64,000 nt of DNA, taken from Mycobacterium sp. D16Q14. Lineage in GTDB: Bacteria > Actinomycetota > Actinomycetes > Mycobacteriales > Mycobacteriaceae. The notes under the pieces were generated by a model. The model was not told where the DNA came from. It worked only from the letters and a program-made list of their open reading frames with translations, and did no database searches. The DNA lies in NCBI GenBank assembly GCA_002013415.1, contig MAEX01000001.1:417051-481050 (forward strand). Reading direction: 5' to 3'. Shown here in pieces: positions 8,873 through 21,320 of the stretch; within the stretch, counting starts at the first letter, position 1, and the number at the start of each line of letters is the position of its first letter. A program made the position numbers and the translations under genes.

Positions 8873-10518
8873 ATGACGAGGGCCACCGAGGTCGAACGGC
8901 GCAGCTTGCCCGACGGGGTCTTCGGAATGCTGCCCGGCCCGAGCACCACCACATTGCGTGGTCGCACATCGACCTCGGCCACAACCTCGTGCGCGACCTG
9001 CTGCTCGATCCGACGAACCTCGTCCGCGTTCTCGAATGCGTTGGACTCCACCACAACCGCGAAGGTCTCGCGCTGGTTCTTGGGGTCGACTCCGGCCTCC
9101 AGGCGCACGGCGACCGCACAACCCGGCCGCACACCCTCGACGCGACCGGCCGCACGCTCGATATCGGTCGGATAGATATTCCGGCCCGCCATGATGATGA
9201 CGTCCTTGACGCGTCCGCAGACCACCACGTGGCCTCTTTCAGTCAGATAGCCAAGATCACCCGTGTTGTACCAACCGTTTTCGTCCTGCGCAGCCAGGAA
9301 TCCACCCATGGTGACGTAGCCGGGTGTCACCGACTCGCCGCGCAACTCGATCACGCCGACGCCGCGCGGGGGCAGCACATTCAGGTCCTCATCGATGACA
9401 CGCGCCTCGATACCGGGCAACAGCGGTCCCAGCGTCGCCAGGTGACGGAGGTTTCCGCGGGTAGCGGGAACGGCCCGACGCAGCGCGGCCAACAGGTCGG
9501 CATCTACCTCGTCGACAATCAGACCGGAGGCCTCAACCTCCGAGAAGGACACGGCCAGAGCAGTTTCCGCCATTCCGTAGGCGGGGACCATCGCAGAGGA
9601 CTTGAAGCCGAACGGCTTTCCGGCATCACACAGGTCATCGACCACCGCCGGGTCCACCGGCTCGGCACCGGAGAGTACGAACCGCAGCGTCGACAGGTCG
9701 AAGTCGCCCGGCTTAGCCTGGTTGCGCAGCCGCTTGGCCAACAGCGAGTAGGCGAAGTTCGGGGCGGCCGTCATCGTGCCCTTGTACTTGTCGATCAGCC
9801 TGCCCCACAACAGAACATCGCGCATGAAGTCCATCGGGGTGATCTTCACCAGCTCGGCACCGAAGAACATCGGCACCGTGAGGAAGCCGACCATGCCCAT
9901 ATCGTGGAACAGCGGCAGCCAGCTGACCATCACGTCGGACTCGGGATTGTACTTGGAGGCGACATACATGCCGTGCGCGTTGGCATACAGGTTGCGGTGA
10001 GTGATCTTGACTGCCTTCGGGGAACCAGTCGACCCCGACGTTAATTGCATGAGCGCAACGGCGTCCTCGTCGACAACGAGGGGTTCGATCGGATCGGCAT
10101 CCCACAGATCCTTGACCTGGACGACGATGACACCCTTGTCCTCCAGCACCGGAGTCGCGGCGTCGAACGGCGCGGACACGATGACGGCCTTCGCGCCGAT
10201 CATGTCGACGACCTTGAGGGTGTCCTCGGCCCACACCGCCAGGTCGGTGCGCGGGGTCGGCTGGTGCAGCATCGTCAGCGAGGCACCGCGCATCCATACG
10301 GCCTGGATCGCCGGGGCGATCTCGACGGGCATGCCCACCAACATGCCGATCGCATCGTCAGGCCCAACACCCGCAGCAGCCAAACCACCGGCCAGCTGCT
10401 TGGCGCGCTCGTGTACCTGCTTCCAGGTGTGGCGCACAGGAGTGTCGGGTTCGCCGGTGACCATGCCCTTGGAGCTGGACAGTGCGTTGGCGTACAGCTC
10501 GTCGGTAAACCTGCTCAC
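8869..10518 (-). CDS. pks16: Fatty acyl-AMP ligase (FAAL/FadD, Pks16-like)
   Basis: An adenylate-forming enzyme of about 549 residues that activates fatty acids as acyl-AMP, typically for transfer to a PKS or ACP. Seen: the P-loop [12 protein letters not shown], the [17 protein letters not shown] motif (A5-like), [10 protein letters not shown], and [20 protein letters not shown] with SGKLRR near the end. The position between pth and ispE matches Rv1013 (pks16), which is also about 544 residues. The GTG at 10518 is chosen because AGGAGGAACT lies directly upstream; the longer open frame to 10578 lacks such a site. Confidence 0.9.
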   Translation of the reverse strand: MSRFTDELYANALSSSKGMVTGEPDTPVRHTWKQVHERAKQLAGGLAAAGVGPDDAIGMLVGMPVEIAPAIQAVWMRGASLTMLHQPTPRTDLAVWAEDTLKVVDMIGAKAVIVSAPFDAATPVLEDKGVIVVQVKDLWDADPIEPLVVDEDAVALMQLTSGSTGSPKAVKITHRNLYANAHGMYVASKYNPESDVMVSWLPLFHDMGMVGFLTVPMFFGAELVKITPMDFMRDVLLWGRLIDKYKGTMTAAPNFAYSLLAKRLRNQAKPGDFDLSTLRFVLSGAEPVDPAVVDDLCDAGKPFGFKSSAMVPAYGMAETALAVSFSEVEASGLIVDEVDADLLAALRRAVPATRGNLRHLATLGPLLPGIEARVIDEDLNVLPPRGVGVIELRGESVTPGYVTMGGFLAAQDENGWYNTGDLGYLTERGHVVVCGRVKDVIIMAGRNIYPTDIERAAGRVEGVRPGCAVAVRLEAGVDPKNQRETFAVVVESNAFENADEVRRIEQQVAHEVVAEVDVRPRNVVVLGPGSIPKTPSGKLRRSTSVALVI

Positions 10519-10749
10519 AGTTCCTCCTGGCCTAGGCCTGTTGGGCGAGTCACGCGTCCTTATCGGATAGTCCGCCACAGCTGCCGCGACGCGTAGTAGG
10601 CGCGCGCAGTGCCTTTAGCAGCGGATTCATATCGTTCAGGTGACAGTCCGGGTGCCTTCTTATGGTCCCGTAGCATCTTAGGCTTTTCTTAATCGACGGC
10701 CAAACCTACTGTGATCTGGCCGTTCGGCGTGTCGCGTTGCTCGGCGTGT

Positions 10750-11700
10750 CTAGCCGTCGCTGCGGCCCCGAATGACCTGCGCACCGTGCACGGGCCCGCT
10801 GGCCACCCGGACGGTCCGGCACACACCGGCGCCCGCCAGCTCGGCGCCTACCTGCACCGCACCCTCGGCCGAGGTGCACAAGAACGCACAGGTAGGGCCA
10901 GAACCGGACACGATCCCGGCGAGGGCGCCCGCAGACTCCCCGGCGCGGAGCGTGCGCCGCAGACCGGGATTGAGGCTCACCGCGGCGGCCTGCAGTTCAT
11001 TACCCAGCAGCGGCGCCAGCCGGCGCGCGTCACCGGCAGCGAGTGCACCGAGCAATTCGTCGGACTCGTCAAGCCGTGGCGGATCACCGTTCTCACGCAG
11101 CCGGTCAATCTCCCGGAATACATCCGGCGTGGACAATCCGCCATCGGCGAAGGCGAACACCCAGTGAAAGACGTTGCGTGCCAACACAGTGGCCAGCTGC
11201 TCGCCCCGGCCTGTGCCCAGGGCGGTTCCCCCGTGCAGCGCGAACGGCACATCGCTGCCCAGCTGAGCGGCCAGGTGATGCAGATCGCGGCGCGGCACAC
11301 CGGCGCGCCACAGCTCGTTCATCGCGACCAGCACCGCGGCCGCATCGGCAGATCCGCCCGCCATACCTCCCGCGACCGGGATGTCCTTGTTGATGAAAAT
11401 AGAGACGTCCGGGGCGCGGCCGACGTGATCGGCGAAGAGCTCGGCAGCCTGCCAGGCCAGGTTGCGCTCGTCCGTGGGCACCACACCCTCGCCCTGCCCG
11501 ACGACATCGACGGAGAGCACGTCGGCATCCCGAACCGTGACGTCATCGGCCAGCGATACCGCATGGAAAACGGTCGTCAGCTCGTGATAGCCATCCTCGC
11601 GCAGATCTCCGACGGCGAGGTACAGATTGACCTTGCCGGGCGCCCGAACGGTCACCGCGCCAGTGGGCACCCAATCGGAGACGGTCTCTGACACGCCCAT
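10750..11700 (-). CDS. ispE: 4-diphosphocytidyl-2-C-methyl-D-erythritol kinase
   Basis: GHMP-family kinase of the MEP isoprenoid pathway, 316 residues. Seen: the N-terminal [20 protein letters not shown] substrate/ATP region, the glycine-rich ATP loop [20 protein letters not shown], and the C-terminal [13 protein letters not shown] motif. In M. tuberculosis ispE (Rv1011) is directly preceded by ksgA. Here ksgA lies 7.6 kb away at 19257-20147 with unrelated genes between, so the usual rpfB-ksgA-ispE unit is split. The start at 11700 is about 10 codons longer than the M. tuberculosis form; an internal start is possible. Confidence 0.95.
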   Translation of the reverse strand: MGVSETVSDWVPTGAVTVRAPGKVNLYLAVGDLREDGYHELTTVFHAVSLADDVTVRDADVLSVDVVGQGEGVVPTDERNLAWQAAELFADHVGRAPDVSIFINKDIPVAGGMAGGSADAAAVLVAMNELWRAGVPRRDLHHLAAQLGSDVPFALHGGTALGTGRGEQLATVLARNVFHWVFAFADGGLSTPDVFREIDRLRENGDPPRLDESDELLGALAAGDARRLAPLLGNELQAAAVSLNPGLRRTLRAGESAGALAGIVSGSGPTCAFLCTSAEGAVQVGAELAGAGVCRTVRVASGPVHGAQVIRGRSDG

Positions 11701-11760
11701 GAGGGTACGTTCTAGCGGCGCGATTGGCCGTTACCCGTCAAACAACGGAGACATCGCGGC

Positions 11761-11784
11761 TTTACCTGACTAAAGTCAGGTAAA
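11761..11784. promoter_or_regulatory. Perfect palindrome at MarR-GNAT start
   Basis: TTTACCTGACT and AGTCAGGTAAA form 11-base perfect arms around a 2-base centre. The last base is the A of the ATG at 11784, so there is no room for a ribosome-binding site and the mRNA is probably leaderless. This is a strong candidate for an autoregulatory MarR operator lying over the promoter (inference). Confidence 0.65.
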
Positions 11785-12704
11785 TGACAGATGCCCTGGT
11801 CGACGGCCTACGCAGCTTCAACAGAACCGTCACGCAACGGATCGGCGTCCTCGAGAGCGAATACCTCGCCCGAGACCGCCCGCTGGGGCAATCGCGGGTG
11901 CTGTGGGAGATCGGCACCCAGGGCTCAGGGCCTTCGGGGGGATGCGATATCCGCGAGTTGCGCGCCCGCCTGAGCCTGGACTCGGGATACCTCAGCAGAT
12001 TGTTGCGGGCACTGGAAGGCGGCGGACTCATCGAGGTGAGCACCGCGGACGGCGATACCCGGGTGCGCACCGCGCGCCTCACCGGCGCCGGCCGCGCCGA
12101 ACTGTCCGAGCTCGATCGCCGCTCCGATGACCTAGCACGGTCGATCCTGGAACCGCTCAGCACTAACCAGCGGCAACGGCTCGCCGACGCCATGGCCGAG
12201 GTCGAGCGGCTCTTCGTGGCCTCGCAGGTTCAGATCGCCATCATGGACACCCGCTCACCCGAGGCCCGGTACTGCATTCGTGCCTACTTTGAGGAGATTG
12301 CCGCCCGGCTCGAAAACGGGTTCGACCCGGCGCTGGCCTTGCCCGCCGGCGATGCCGAACTCTCCGCCCCCGCCGGAATGCTGCTCGTCGCAACCCTGCA
12401 CGAGGAGCCCGTCGGCTGCGGCGGACTGAAGCTGCTCAGAAACGCTGGTCACATCATCGAAGCAGCCGAGATCAAACGGGTATGGATCTCCCCCAACGTC
12501 CGCGGCATGGGCCTCGGGAAAAGAATTCTCGCCGAACTGGAGCGGCAGGCGATGACGCACGGCGCCCGCACGGTCCGCCTGGACACCAATCGGGCACTCA
12601 CCGAGGCGATCGCTATGTACCACTCGGCGGGTTACGCCGAGATCGCCGCGTTCAACGACGAGAAGTACGCACACCACTGGTTCGAGAAGCACCTCGAGGC
12701 CTAA
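11784..12704 (+). CDS. MarR-GNAT fusion protein
   Basis: A 306-residue two-domain protein. Residues 1-145 form a MarR winged-helix unit (LGQSRVLWEIG, IRELRARLSLDSGYLSRLLRALEGGGLI, then a DGDTRVRTARLT wing). Residues about 155-306 form a GNAT acetyltransferase (AGMLLVATLHEEPVGCGGLKLL, IKRVWISPNVRGMGLGKRIL with the acetyl-CoA loop, and YHSAGYAEI). This fusion is a known architecture and the acetylated substrate is unknown. A perfect 24-base palindrome abuts the start codon. Its 3' end overlaps the convergent TetR gene by 4 bases. Confidence 0.88.
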   Translation: MTDALVDGLRSFNRTVTQRIGVLESEYLARDRPLGQSRVLWEIGTQGSGPSGGCDIRELRARLSLDSGYLSRLLRALEGGGLIEVSTADGDTRVRTARLTGAGRAELSELDRRSDDLARSILEPLSTNQRQRLADAMAEVERLFVASQVQIAIMDTRSPEARYCIRAYFEEIAARLENGFDPALALPAGDAELSAPAGMLLVATLHEEPVGCGGLKLLRNAGHIIEAAEIKRVWISPNVRGMGLGKRILAELERQAMTHGARTVRLDTNRALTEAIAMYHSAGYAEIAAFNDEKYAHHWFEKHLEA

Positions 12705-13363
12705 GGCCTCTTCGCGGCCCCGATGCACGTGGCGGTCAGCAGCCGCGTCAGCGTGCTGGCGAAATCGGTGTCCCAATCCTCCGGAAAGCCTGGCTCTTCG
12801 CCGAAATCGTGTTCGAGCCCCTCGGGAGGATGCGTGAACTGCCACAGCATCCCGGCCAGCGCGAAGGCCGACGTGACGATGTCGAGCGCACCCTTGCGGT
12901 CGATCTCCGGCACCGCACGTTCTATCGCGTCGACGATCGTCATCGCGGCTGCCTGGTTGGCACGCTGGGCCTCACGGACATGGTCGAGCTCCACCTCGTG
13001 CTCGAGATGCAGATACTGGCTGCCCAGCAGATCGCAGAACAGCGGCGCTGCGATGAGAGAACTCGACAGCACGGCACCGACGTCTGCGGGCGACCGCTCT
13101 TGTGAACCGTCCAATGCCGAGCACACGGACTCGGCAAGCGCGGTCATGCCTTCGGTCGAGAGCCGCAACAGCACCTCTTTATGGGAGCTGAAGTAGCGGC
13201 GTACCGCGGAATGATGCACACCTGCGCGATGGGCCAAACCGGTGAGAGTGACCGACGCGACACCGGACTCCGACGCCAGCGAACGCGCGGCTTCCACGAT
13301 CGTTGCCGCACGTTGACGCTTGTTCTCCTCAGAACGTGCGCGCCGGAAACTCAGGTGTGTCAT
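12701..13363 (-). CDS. TetR-family regulator next to mmpS-mmpL
   Basis: A 220-residue TetR protein. The HTH lies in RQRAATIVEAARSLASESGV and TLTGLAHRAGVHHSAVRRYF (residues about 18-55); the rest is a helical effector domain with a C-terminal Trp/His/Pro-rich segment. The ATG at 13363 begins the conserved basic N-terminus. The longer frame runs into the intergenic operator region. Divergent orientation from mmpS-mmpL suggests it represses that pair, as TetR proteins do for other mmpS/mmpL loci in M. abscessus (family knowledge; here inference). Confidence 0.87.
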   Translation of the reverse strand: MTHLSFRRARSEENKRQRAATIVEAARSLASESGVASVTLTGLAHRAGVHHSAVRRYFSSHKEVLLRLSTEGMTALAESVCSALDGSQERSPADVGAVLSSSLIAAPLFCDLLGSQYLHLEHEVELDHVREAQRANQAAAMTIVDAIERAVPEIDRKGALDIVTSAFALAGMLWQFTHPPEGLEHDFGEEPGFPEDWDTDFASTLTRLLTATCIGAAKRP

Positions 13364-13425
13364 CCGTCTCAAGATAACGCACGGCGCGTGACTTGCGGGC
13401 ACTCTTACCCGCTGGTAGGTTGCTG

Positions 13426-13453
13426 TAACGCACACGCTATGCGTTATGCGTTA
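13426..13453. promoter_or_regulatory. TetR operator candidate upstream of mmpS
   Basis: TAACGCA (13426-13432) is followed after 7 bases by TGCGTTA (13440-13446) and directly by a second TGCGTTA (13447-13453). A further TAACGCA lies nearer the TetR gene at about 13375. The inverted repeat in the divergent gap between the TetR gene and mmpS is a plausible operator. Confidence 0.55.
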
Positions 13454-13533
13454 GGCGCGAAGGCTCCATGTATTTTCCGGTAATCGATCTGGTCGACAGC
13501 AACGGGTGAAGGGGTCCTGCGATTCTCAGCGTA

Positions 13534-13956
13534 TTGAAGCGGGCGTGGATCCCGGTGGTGATGGTGCTCGTGCTCGCCATCGCAGGCTTCGCGGTATGGC
13601 GAATTCGCGGCATCTTCGGCTCTCATCAGCTGCCCACTTACGCCGGCAGCATGACCGACGACAAAAACAATTCCAAGCCCAAGCATGTGGTCTACGACAT
13701 CTACGGCCCGCCAGGAACCATCGCCGACATCAACTACATCGACAAAGAAGGGGAGCCCCACCAGATCAACGGGGCGACGCTACCGTGGTCGATTGAGATC
13801 ATCACGACGGCACCGTCGATGACGGGAAACATCCTGGCGCAAACCCGCAATGCCGATGAACTGGGCTGCCGCATCACGGCCAATGGCGAAGTAAAAGACG
13901 AGAGGTATACCAACGAGGTGAGCGCCTACGTCTACTGCTTTGTGAAGTCCGCATGA
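13534..13956 (+). CDS. mmpS: MmpS-family membrane protein
   Basis: A 140-residue MmpS partner of an MmpL transporter. One N-terminal membrane helix ([17 protein letters not shown]) is followed by an extracytoplasmic beta domain with the family motifs [28 protein letters not shown] and the two conserved Cys residues near GCRITANG and YVYCFVK. The only usable in-frame starts are TTG at 13534 or a rare ATT at 13522; a stop at 13507-13509 precludes anything further upstream. The ATT would give the more typical [10 protein letters not shown]-terminus and sits about 8 bases after AGGGG. Stop and mmpL start overlap (ATGA). Confidence 0.88.
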   Translation: MKRAWIPVVMVLVLAIAGFAVWRIRGIFGSHQLPTYAGSMTDDKNNSKPKHVVYDIYGPPGTIADINYIDKEGEPHQINGATLPWSIEIITTAPSMTGNILAQTRNADELGCRITANGEVKDERYTNEVSAYVYCFVKSA

Positions 13957-16892
13957 GCGGGGCACACGCCAACGGGGAGCCCACCTTCCTGGCCAAATGG
14001 ATCCGGCGCCTCTCGATCCCCATCGTCATCGGCTGGGTGGCGGTCGTCGTCATCCTCGCTCTCTCGGCGCCCCAGCTCGAGCAGGTAGCTCAAGAGAACA
14101 CCGTTTCGCTGAGCCCCTCCGACGCGCCGTCCATGAAGGCGATGAAGAACATGGGGCGGCTCTTCCAAGAGTCGGACTCCAACAGCGCAGCCATGATCGT
14201 GCTGGAGGGCGACCAACCGCTGGGCCCCGGGTCGCACAAGTTCTACGACGAGATGGTGTCGCAACTGCGCACCGACACCAAGCATGTTCAGCACGTCCAA
14301 GACTTCTGGGGCGATCCGCTCACCGAGTCCGGTGCGCAAAGCACCGACGGCAAGGCCGCCTACGTTCAGCTGAACCTCGCCGGCGATATGGGCGAGACGC
14401 TCGCGAACGAATCGATCGAGTCCGTCCGCAACGCCATCAAGAAACTGACGACGGATGAGCGCGGCAACGCGAAGCCGATGCCGGACGGGCTCAAGGTCTA
14501 TGTCACCGGCCCGGCCGCGCTGCAGACCGACTTGGCCCATGCCGGCGACAGCAGCATGATCAAGATCACCGGACTGACCTTCATCGTCATCATCGTGATG
14601 CTGCTGTTCTTCTACCGGTCGATCTTCACCGTGTTGATGGTGCTCCTCATGGTGGGCATTCAGTTGGGTGCCGCACGCGGAATGATCTCGGTGCTCGGCG
14701 ACAACCACATCATCGGGCTGTCCACCTTCGCGGTGAATCTCCTTGTGGTGCTAGTCATCGCGGCGGGAACCGACTATGCCATCTTCCTGATCGGGCGATA
14801 TCAGGAAGCCCGAGTCAAGGGGCTGGATCGCGAAGCCGCCTACTACGAGATGTTCCATGGCACGGCCCATGTCATCGTGGGCACGGGATCGACGATCGCC
14901 GGCGCCATGTACTGCCTGAGCTTCACCCGCATGCCGTACTTCCAGACCATGGGCGTGCCCTGTGCCGTGGCGGTTCTGACCGCCGTGGCCGTCGCCCTCA
15001 CCCTGGGACCGTCGCTGATCACCATCGGAAGCCGCTTTGGGCTATTCGAACCCAAGCGCGCCATGCGCATTCGCTCCTGGCGTCGCATCGGCGCCGCGAT
15101 TGTGCGCTGGCCCGGCCCGATCCTGGCCGCCTCGATGGCGATCGCCATCATCGGTCTGGCCGCACTTCCCGGCTACCAGACCAGCTATGACGACAAGAAG
15201 TACATCCCCAAGGACATCCCCGCGAATCAGGGCTTCCAGGCCGCCGACCGGCACTTCGACCCGGCCCGGATGAACCCGGAAATGCTGGTGTTGGAATCCG
15301 ATCACGATATGCGGAACTCCGCGGACTTCCTGGTCATCGACAAACTCGCCAAGGCCGTCTACAAGGTTCCGGGTATCGCACGCGTGCAAGCGATTACCCG
15401 CCCCCAGGGCACCCCGATCGAACATAGCTCCATCCCCTTCCTCATCAGCGCCCAAGGCGTCGGCCAAGTTCAGAATCTGAAGCTGATGAAGGACCGGATG
15501 GCCGACATGAAGGTCCAAGCCGACCAAATGGGACTCATGGTGGCCACCATGAAAAAGATGCTGGCCAACATGACCGAACTCACCGGCGTGATGCACCAGA
15601 TGATCGTCGAAATGCACACCCTGCAGGGCACCATCCACGACATGCGGGACAGCCTCGAGAACTTCGACGACTTCTTCCGCCCCATCAAGAACTACTTCTA
15701 TTGGGAGAAGCACTGCTTCGATATCCCGATCTGTCAGGCGTTCCGGTCGATCTTCGAGGTGCTCGACAAGATCGACGAACTCACCGAGAACATGGACGGC
15801 ATGGTCGTCTCCATGGAGAAGATGGACGTCATCATGCCCCAGATGGTGGCGGACATGCGCGACATGATCCCGCTCATGGAATCGATGCAGACCATGATGC
15901 TGACGATGCACAGCACCATGGCGGGCATGTACGACCTGCAGGACGAGACCAGCAAGGACTCGACCGCCATGGGAAGGGCCTTCGACAAGGCCAAGAACGA
16001 CGATTCGTTCTATCTGCCGCCGGAGATCTTCGACAACCCGGATTTCAAGCGCGGTCTCAAGATGTTCTTGTCCCCCGACGGCAAGACGCTGCGCATGATC
16101 ATCTCGCATCGCGGTGATCCCACGTCGCCCGAAGGCCTTTCGCACATCGAACCCATCAAGCTGGCCGCGATCGAAGCCGTCAAGGGCACTCCCCTTGAGG
16201 ACGCCAAGATCGAACTAGGCGGCACCGCAGCGACATTCAAGGACATGTCCGACGGCGCCCGTTACGACCTGATGATCGCCGGCATCTCCGCGCTGTGCCT
16301 GATCTTCCTGATCATGCTGCTCATCACGCGTAGCTTCGTGGCCTCGCTGGTGATCGTCGGCACGGTACTGCTGTCCCTGGGCGCCTCATTCGGCTTGTCG
16401 GTCATCATCTGGCAGTACATCCTGGGCCAGGAATTGCACTGGATGGTCATGCAAATGGCCATCATCGTGCTGCTCGCCGTGGGCTCCGACTACAACCTGC
16501 TACTGGTCTCCCGGCTCAAGGAAGAACTGCCGGGTGGCTTGAAGACGGGCATGATTCGGGCGATGGGCGGTACCGGCAGCGTGGTGACCTCCGCCGGCCT
16601 GGTCTTCGCCTTCACCATGATGGCCATGGCCATCAGCGACCTGACCATCATCGGCCAGGTGGGTACCACCATCGGTCTGGGCCTGCTCTTCGACACCCTG
16701 GTGGTGCGGTCGTTCATGACACCGGCCATCGCGACCCTGCTGGGCCGCTGGTTCTGGTGGCCGCTGAACGTGCGCACCCGGCCGCTGCCACCGCCGAGAA
16801 CACCGCAGCCGGCGGCAGACGTAACGCCGCCCCCGGCGCCGGTCGGTGCGGGACCAGACCCGTCTTCGGAGTTCCCCAGACACGCGCACTAA
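13953..16892 (+). CDS. mmpL: MmpL-family RND transporter
   Basis: A 979-residue RND-type exporter using the proton gradient. An N-terminal helix ([20 protein letters not shown]), a porter loop, helices TM2-6 with the [15 protein letters not shown] motif, a second porter loop containing a very Met-rich helical stretch (about residues 500-670) and a second helix bundle with the paired [15 protein letters not shown] motif are all visible. The long helical insert is characteristic of MmpL4/5-type proteins that form a periplasmic coiled coil. The tail is Pro-rich. Translationally coupled to mmpS. Likely substrates are siderophores, lipids or drugs by family, but which is not determinable here. Confidence 0.93.
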   Translation: MSGAHANGEPTFLAKWIRRLSIPIVIGWVAVVVILALSAPQLEQVAQENTVSLSPSDAPSMKAMKNMGRLFQESDSNSAAMIVLEGDQPLGPGSHKFYDEMVSQLRTDTKHVQHVQDFWGDPLTESGAQSTDGKAAYVQLNLAGDMGETLANESIESVRNAIKKLTTDERGNAKPMPDGLKVYVTGPAALQTDLAHAGDSSMIKITGLTFIVIIVMLLFFYRSIFTVLMVLLMVGIQLGAARGMISVLGDNHIIGLSTFAVNLLVVLVIAAGTDYAIFLIGRYQEARVKGLDREAAYYEMFHGTAHVIVGTGSTIAGAMYCLSFTRMPYFQTMGVPCAVAVLTAVAVALTLGPSLITIGSRFGLFEPKRAMRIRSWRRIGAAIVRWPGPILAASMAIAIIGLAALPGYQTSYDDKKYIPKDIPANQGFQAADRHFDPARMNPEMLVLESDHDMRNSADFLVIDKLAKAVYKVPGIARVQAITRPQGTPIEHSSIPFLISAQGVGQVQNLKLMKDRMADMKVQADQMGLMVATMKKMLANMTELTGVMHQMIVEMHTLQGTIHDMRDSLENFDDFFRPIKNYFYWEKHCFDIPICQAFRSIFEVLDKIDELTENMDGMVVSMEKMDVIMPQMVADMRDMIPLMESMQTMMLTMHSTMAGMYDLQDETSKDSTAMGRAFDKAKNDDSFYLPPEIFDNPDFKRGLKMFLSPDGKTLRMIISHRGDPTSPEGLSHIEPIKLAAIEAVKGTPLEDAKIELGGTAATFKDMSDGARYDLMIAGISALCLIFLIMLLITRSFVASLVIVGTVLLSLGASFGLSVIIWQYILGQELHWMVMQMAIIVLLAVGSDYNLLLVSRLKEELPGGLKTGMIRAMGGTGSVVTSAGLVFAFTMMAMAISDLTIIGQVGTTIGLGLLFDTLVVRSFMTPAIATLLGRWFWWPLNVRTRPLPPPRTPQPAADVTPPPAPVGAGPDPSSEFPRHAH

Positions 16893-16938
16893 GCCGAAAT
16901 CCGCCACTACGCTGCGCGACTCATGACACCCTCGGTAC

Positions 16939-17748
16939 ATGCCTGTACCAGGTGGCGAATTCAACGGCTACGTCATCGACTCCCTTGCGGGCCGTGGCGG
17001 GACGGCACAGGTCTACCTCGCACACCGTGACGATGACGAGGACGCGCTTACGGTCGCGCTGAAGGTGCTGGATCCGCGGCATCGAAATCCGGAGAACATC
17101 GACCGATTGCACCGAGAATTCGAATTGGCCCAACGGTTCTCACATCCCCGCATCATCACGGTCTACGAGCGCGGTGAGGACTGGCTGGCCATGGAGGCGC
17201 TCACCGGCGGCTCGGCGAATGACTTGGTGGGCACGGATCAGAGCTGGATCATGCCGATCAAACTGTCTGCCCTGCAACAGATCGCCGGAGCGCTCGACTA
17301 CATCCACGAAGCCGAGGTGGTGCATTGCGATGTGAAGCCGTCCAACATCATGCGCAGGCACTCGGGTAGCGCCGTACTCACCGATTTCGGCGTCGCCCAA
17401 GAGCTCGTCTTCGCGGACGGACCGCGCCGGCCCGTCGTGCAAACCTCGCTGCCCTACGCCGCGCCCGAGGTGCTGCGCGGGCAACCTGTGACGGCGGCCA
17501 CCGATCAATACGCGCTGGCCTGCACCGCGGTTGAGCTATTCGACGGCAAACCCCCGTTCACGGCACGCACCGCGATGAAGCTCGCCGACCTGCATCTCAA
17601 CGCCACACCCTGGCCTATTTCGTACCGCCATAAGCACATCCCGCGGGCTTTCGATTCCATCGTCGCCAAGGCCATGGCCAAGGATCCGTTAAACCGCTAT
17701 CCGACATGTACGGAGTTCATAACACTTTTGACACACGCGATGACCTAA
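16939..17748 (+). CDS. Soluble Ser/Thr protein kinase
   Basis: A 269-residue Hanks-type kinase without a membrane segment or sensor domain. Seen: the Gly loop [11 protein letters not shown] (18-28), the VAIK-like VALKVL with Lys42, the catalytic loop HCDVKPSNI (129-137) with the usual Arg before Asp replaced by Cys (non-RD type), DFG (149-151) and the APE-like YAAPEVLRG. It follows mmpL by 46 bases and precedes the permease by 19 bases, all on the plus strand. Target unknown. A GGTACA-TGCC-TGTACC palindrome spans its start codon (16934-16949). Confidence 0.87.
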   Translation: MPVPGGEFNGYVIDSLAGRGGTAQVYLAHRDDDEDALTVALKVLDPRHRNPENIDRLHREFELAQRFSHPRIITVYERGEDWLAMEALTGGSANDLVGTDQSWIMPIKLSALQQIAGALDYIHEAEVVHCDVKPSNIMRRHSGSAVLTDFGVAQELVFADGPRRPVVQTSLPYAAPEVLRGQPVTAATDQYALACTAVELFDGKPPFTARTAMKLADLHLNATPWPISYRHKHIPRAFDSIVAKAMAKDPLNRYPTCTEFITLLTHAMT

Positions 17749-17767
17749 TCCCCGGTACCGTCGCCCC

Positions 17768-19253
17768 ATGGCATCTCCAGCTAATTACGATACGTCGGGC
17801 CTCGCGCGTGAGGACGAGGGATATCACAAGGGTCTGAAGAACCGCCAAGTCCAGATGATCGGCATCGGCGGTGCCATCGGCACGGGTCTGTTCATGGGCG
17901 CCGGAAAACGTTTACACGAAGCCGGACCAAGCCTGTGGCTCGTGTACGCCGTCTGCGGTGTGTTCGTCTTCTTCATGCTGCGCGCTCTGGGCGAGCTGGT
18001 ACTGCACCGCCCGTCTTCAGGTTCCTTCGTGTCGTATGCGCGCGAATTCCTCGGGGAGAAGGCCGCTTACATCGCCGGATGGATGTACTTCGTCAACTGG
18101 GCGGCCACCTCGATCGTGGACGTCACCGCCATTGCCCTCTACATGCACTACTGGGGCAGCTTCAAGGCCATCCCGCAGTGGACCATCGCGCTGATCGCCC
18201 TGGTCATCGTGCTCACCCTGAACATGATCAGCGTCAAGCTGTTCGGCGAGATGGAGTTCTGGGCCGCACTCATCAAAGTCGTTGCACTGGTGGCCTTCTT
18301 GATTGTCGGCATTGTGTTCTTGGCGGGGCGGTTCACCGTCGAGGGCGCCACCACCGGACCCTCGATACTCGCCGACAACGGCGGGCTCTTTCCCACCGGA
18401 TTACTGGCCCTTGTGGTGGTCACCTCCGGGGTGGTCTTTGCCTATGCCTCAGTGGAACTGGTGGGCACCGCAGCGGGCGAGACGGAACATCCCGAGAAGG
18501 TCATGCCGAAGGCTATCAACGCCGTGATCGTCCGCATCGCCGTATTTTAATGTCGGCTCATTGATTCTGCTGGCGCTGCTGCTGCCGTACACCCTCTACA
18601 GGGAGGGCGAGAGCCCATTCGTGACGTTCTTTTCGCGGGTGGGTCTGCCGTACGCCGGTGACATCATGAACTTCGTGGTGCTCACCGCCGCGCTGTCGAG
18701 CCTCAACGCTGGCCTGTACAGCACCGGCCGCATTCTGCGATCCATGTCGATGAACGGCAGCGCACCACAGCTGTTGTCCCGCATGACATCCAATGGCGTT
18801 CCCTTTGCCGGCATCGCGCTCACCGCATGCTTCACCGTGGTCGGCGTCTTCATGAACATGGTCATCCCGGCCAAAGCATTCGAGACCGCCCTGGATGTGG
18901 CCGCGCTCGGCATCATCGCCTCGTGGGCCACCATCGTCATCTGTCAGCTGCGGCTCTACCAATGGTCGCAACGCGGCATCCTTCGGCGCGGCAAGTTCCA
19001 GATGCCCGGGGCCCCCTACACCGGATACGCGACGCTGGTCTTCCTGGTGCTGGTGTTGGCGCTCATGTGTTATGAAAACTATTGGAATCTGGTGGCTCTG
19101 GCGATCTTCACGCCGCTGCTCACCATCGGCTGGTACCTGTCCAGGGAACGAGTCATGCAGCTGGCACGTGAGCGAGTCGGCTACACCGGGCAGTATCCGG
19201 TGATCGCGGAGACGCCGATGATGGACGACCCGCCCAACCTCGGTGACAAGTAG
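17768..19253 (+). pseudogene. ansP: L-asparagine permease, frameshifted
   Basis: Amino acid-polyamine-organocation permease closely resembling AnsP1/AnsP2 of M. tuberculosis: [20 protein letters not shown] at the N-terminus, [12 protein letters not shown] in TM1, [15 protein letters not shown], and LNAGLYSTGRILRSM in the second half. The frame breaks at 18548-18551. The first part (17768-18550) stops in TTTTAATG, and the second part continues in another frame from about 18550 to 19253. Removing one A restores FYVGSLILLALLLPY, as expected for the family. The two halves together are full length, so this is either a recent inactivation or a single-base sequence error. Confidence 0.85.
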
Positions 19254-19256
19254 AAC

Positions 19257-21292
<2,036 letters not shown>

Positions 21293-21320
21293 TCAACGGT
21301 GACGAAACCCGGCGATCTGA

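Noticed and set aside
8713..10044. 443-codon plus-strand open frame
   Set aside because: Antisense shadow of the FAAL gene.
10711..11691. 326-codon plus-strand open frame
   Set aside because: Antisense shadow of ispE, Arg/Gly/His-rich without domains.
15042..16145. 367-codon minus-strand open frame
   Set aside because: Antisense shadow of mmpL; His-rich composition arises from the Met codons of the helical insert.
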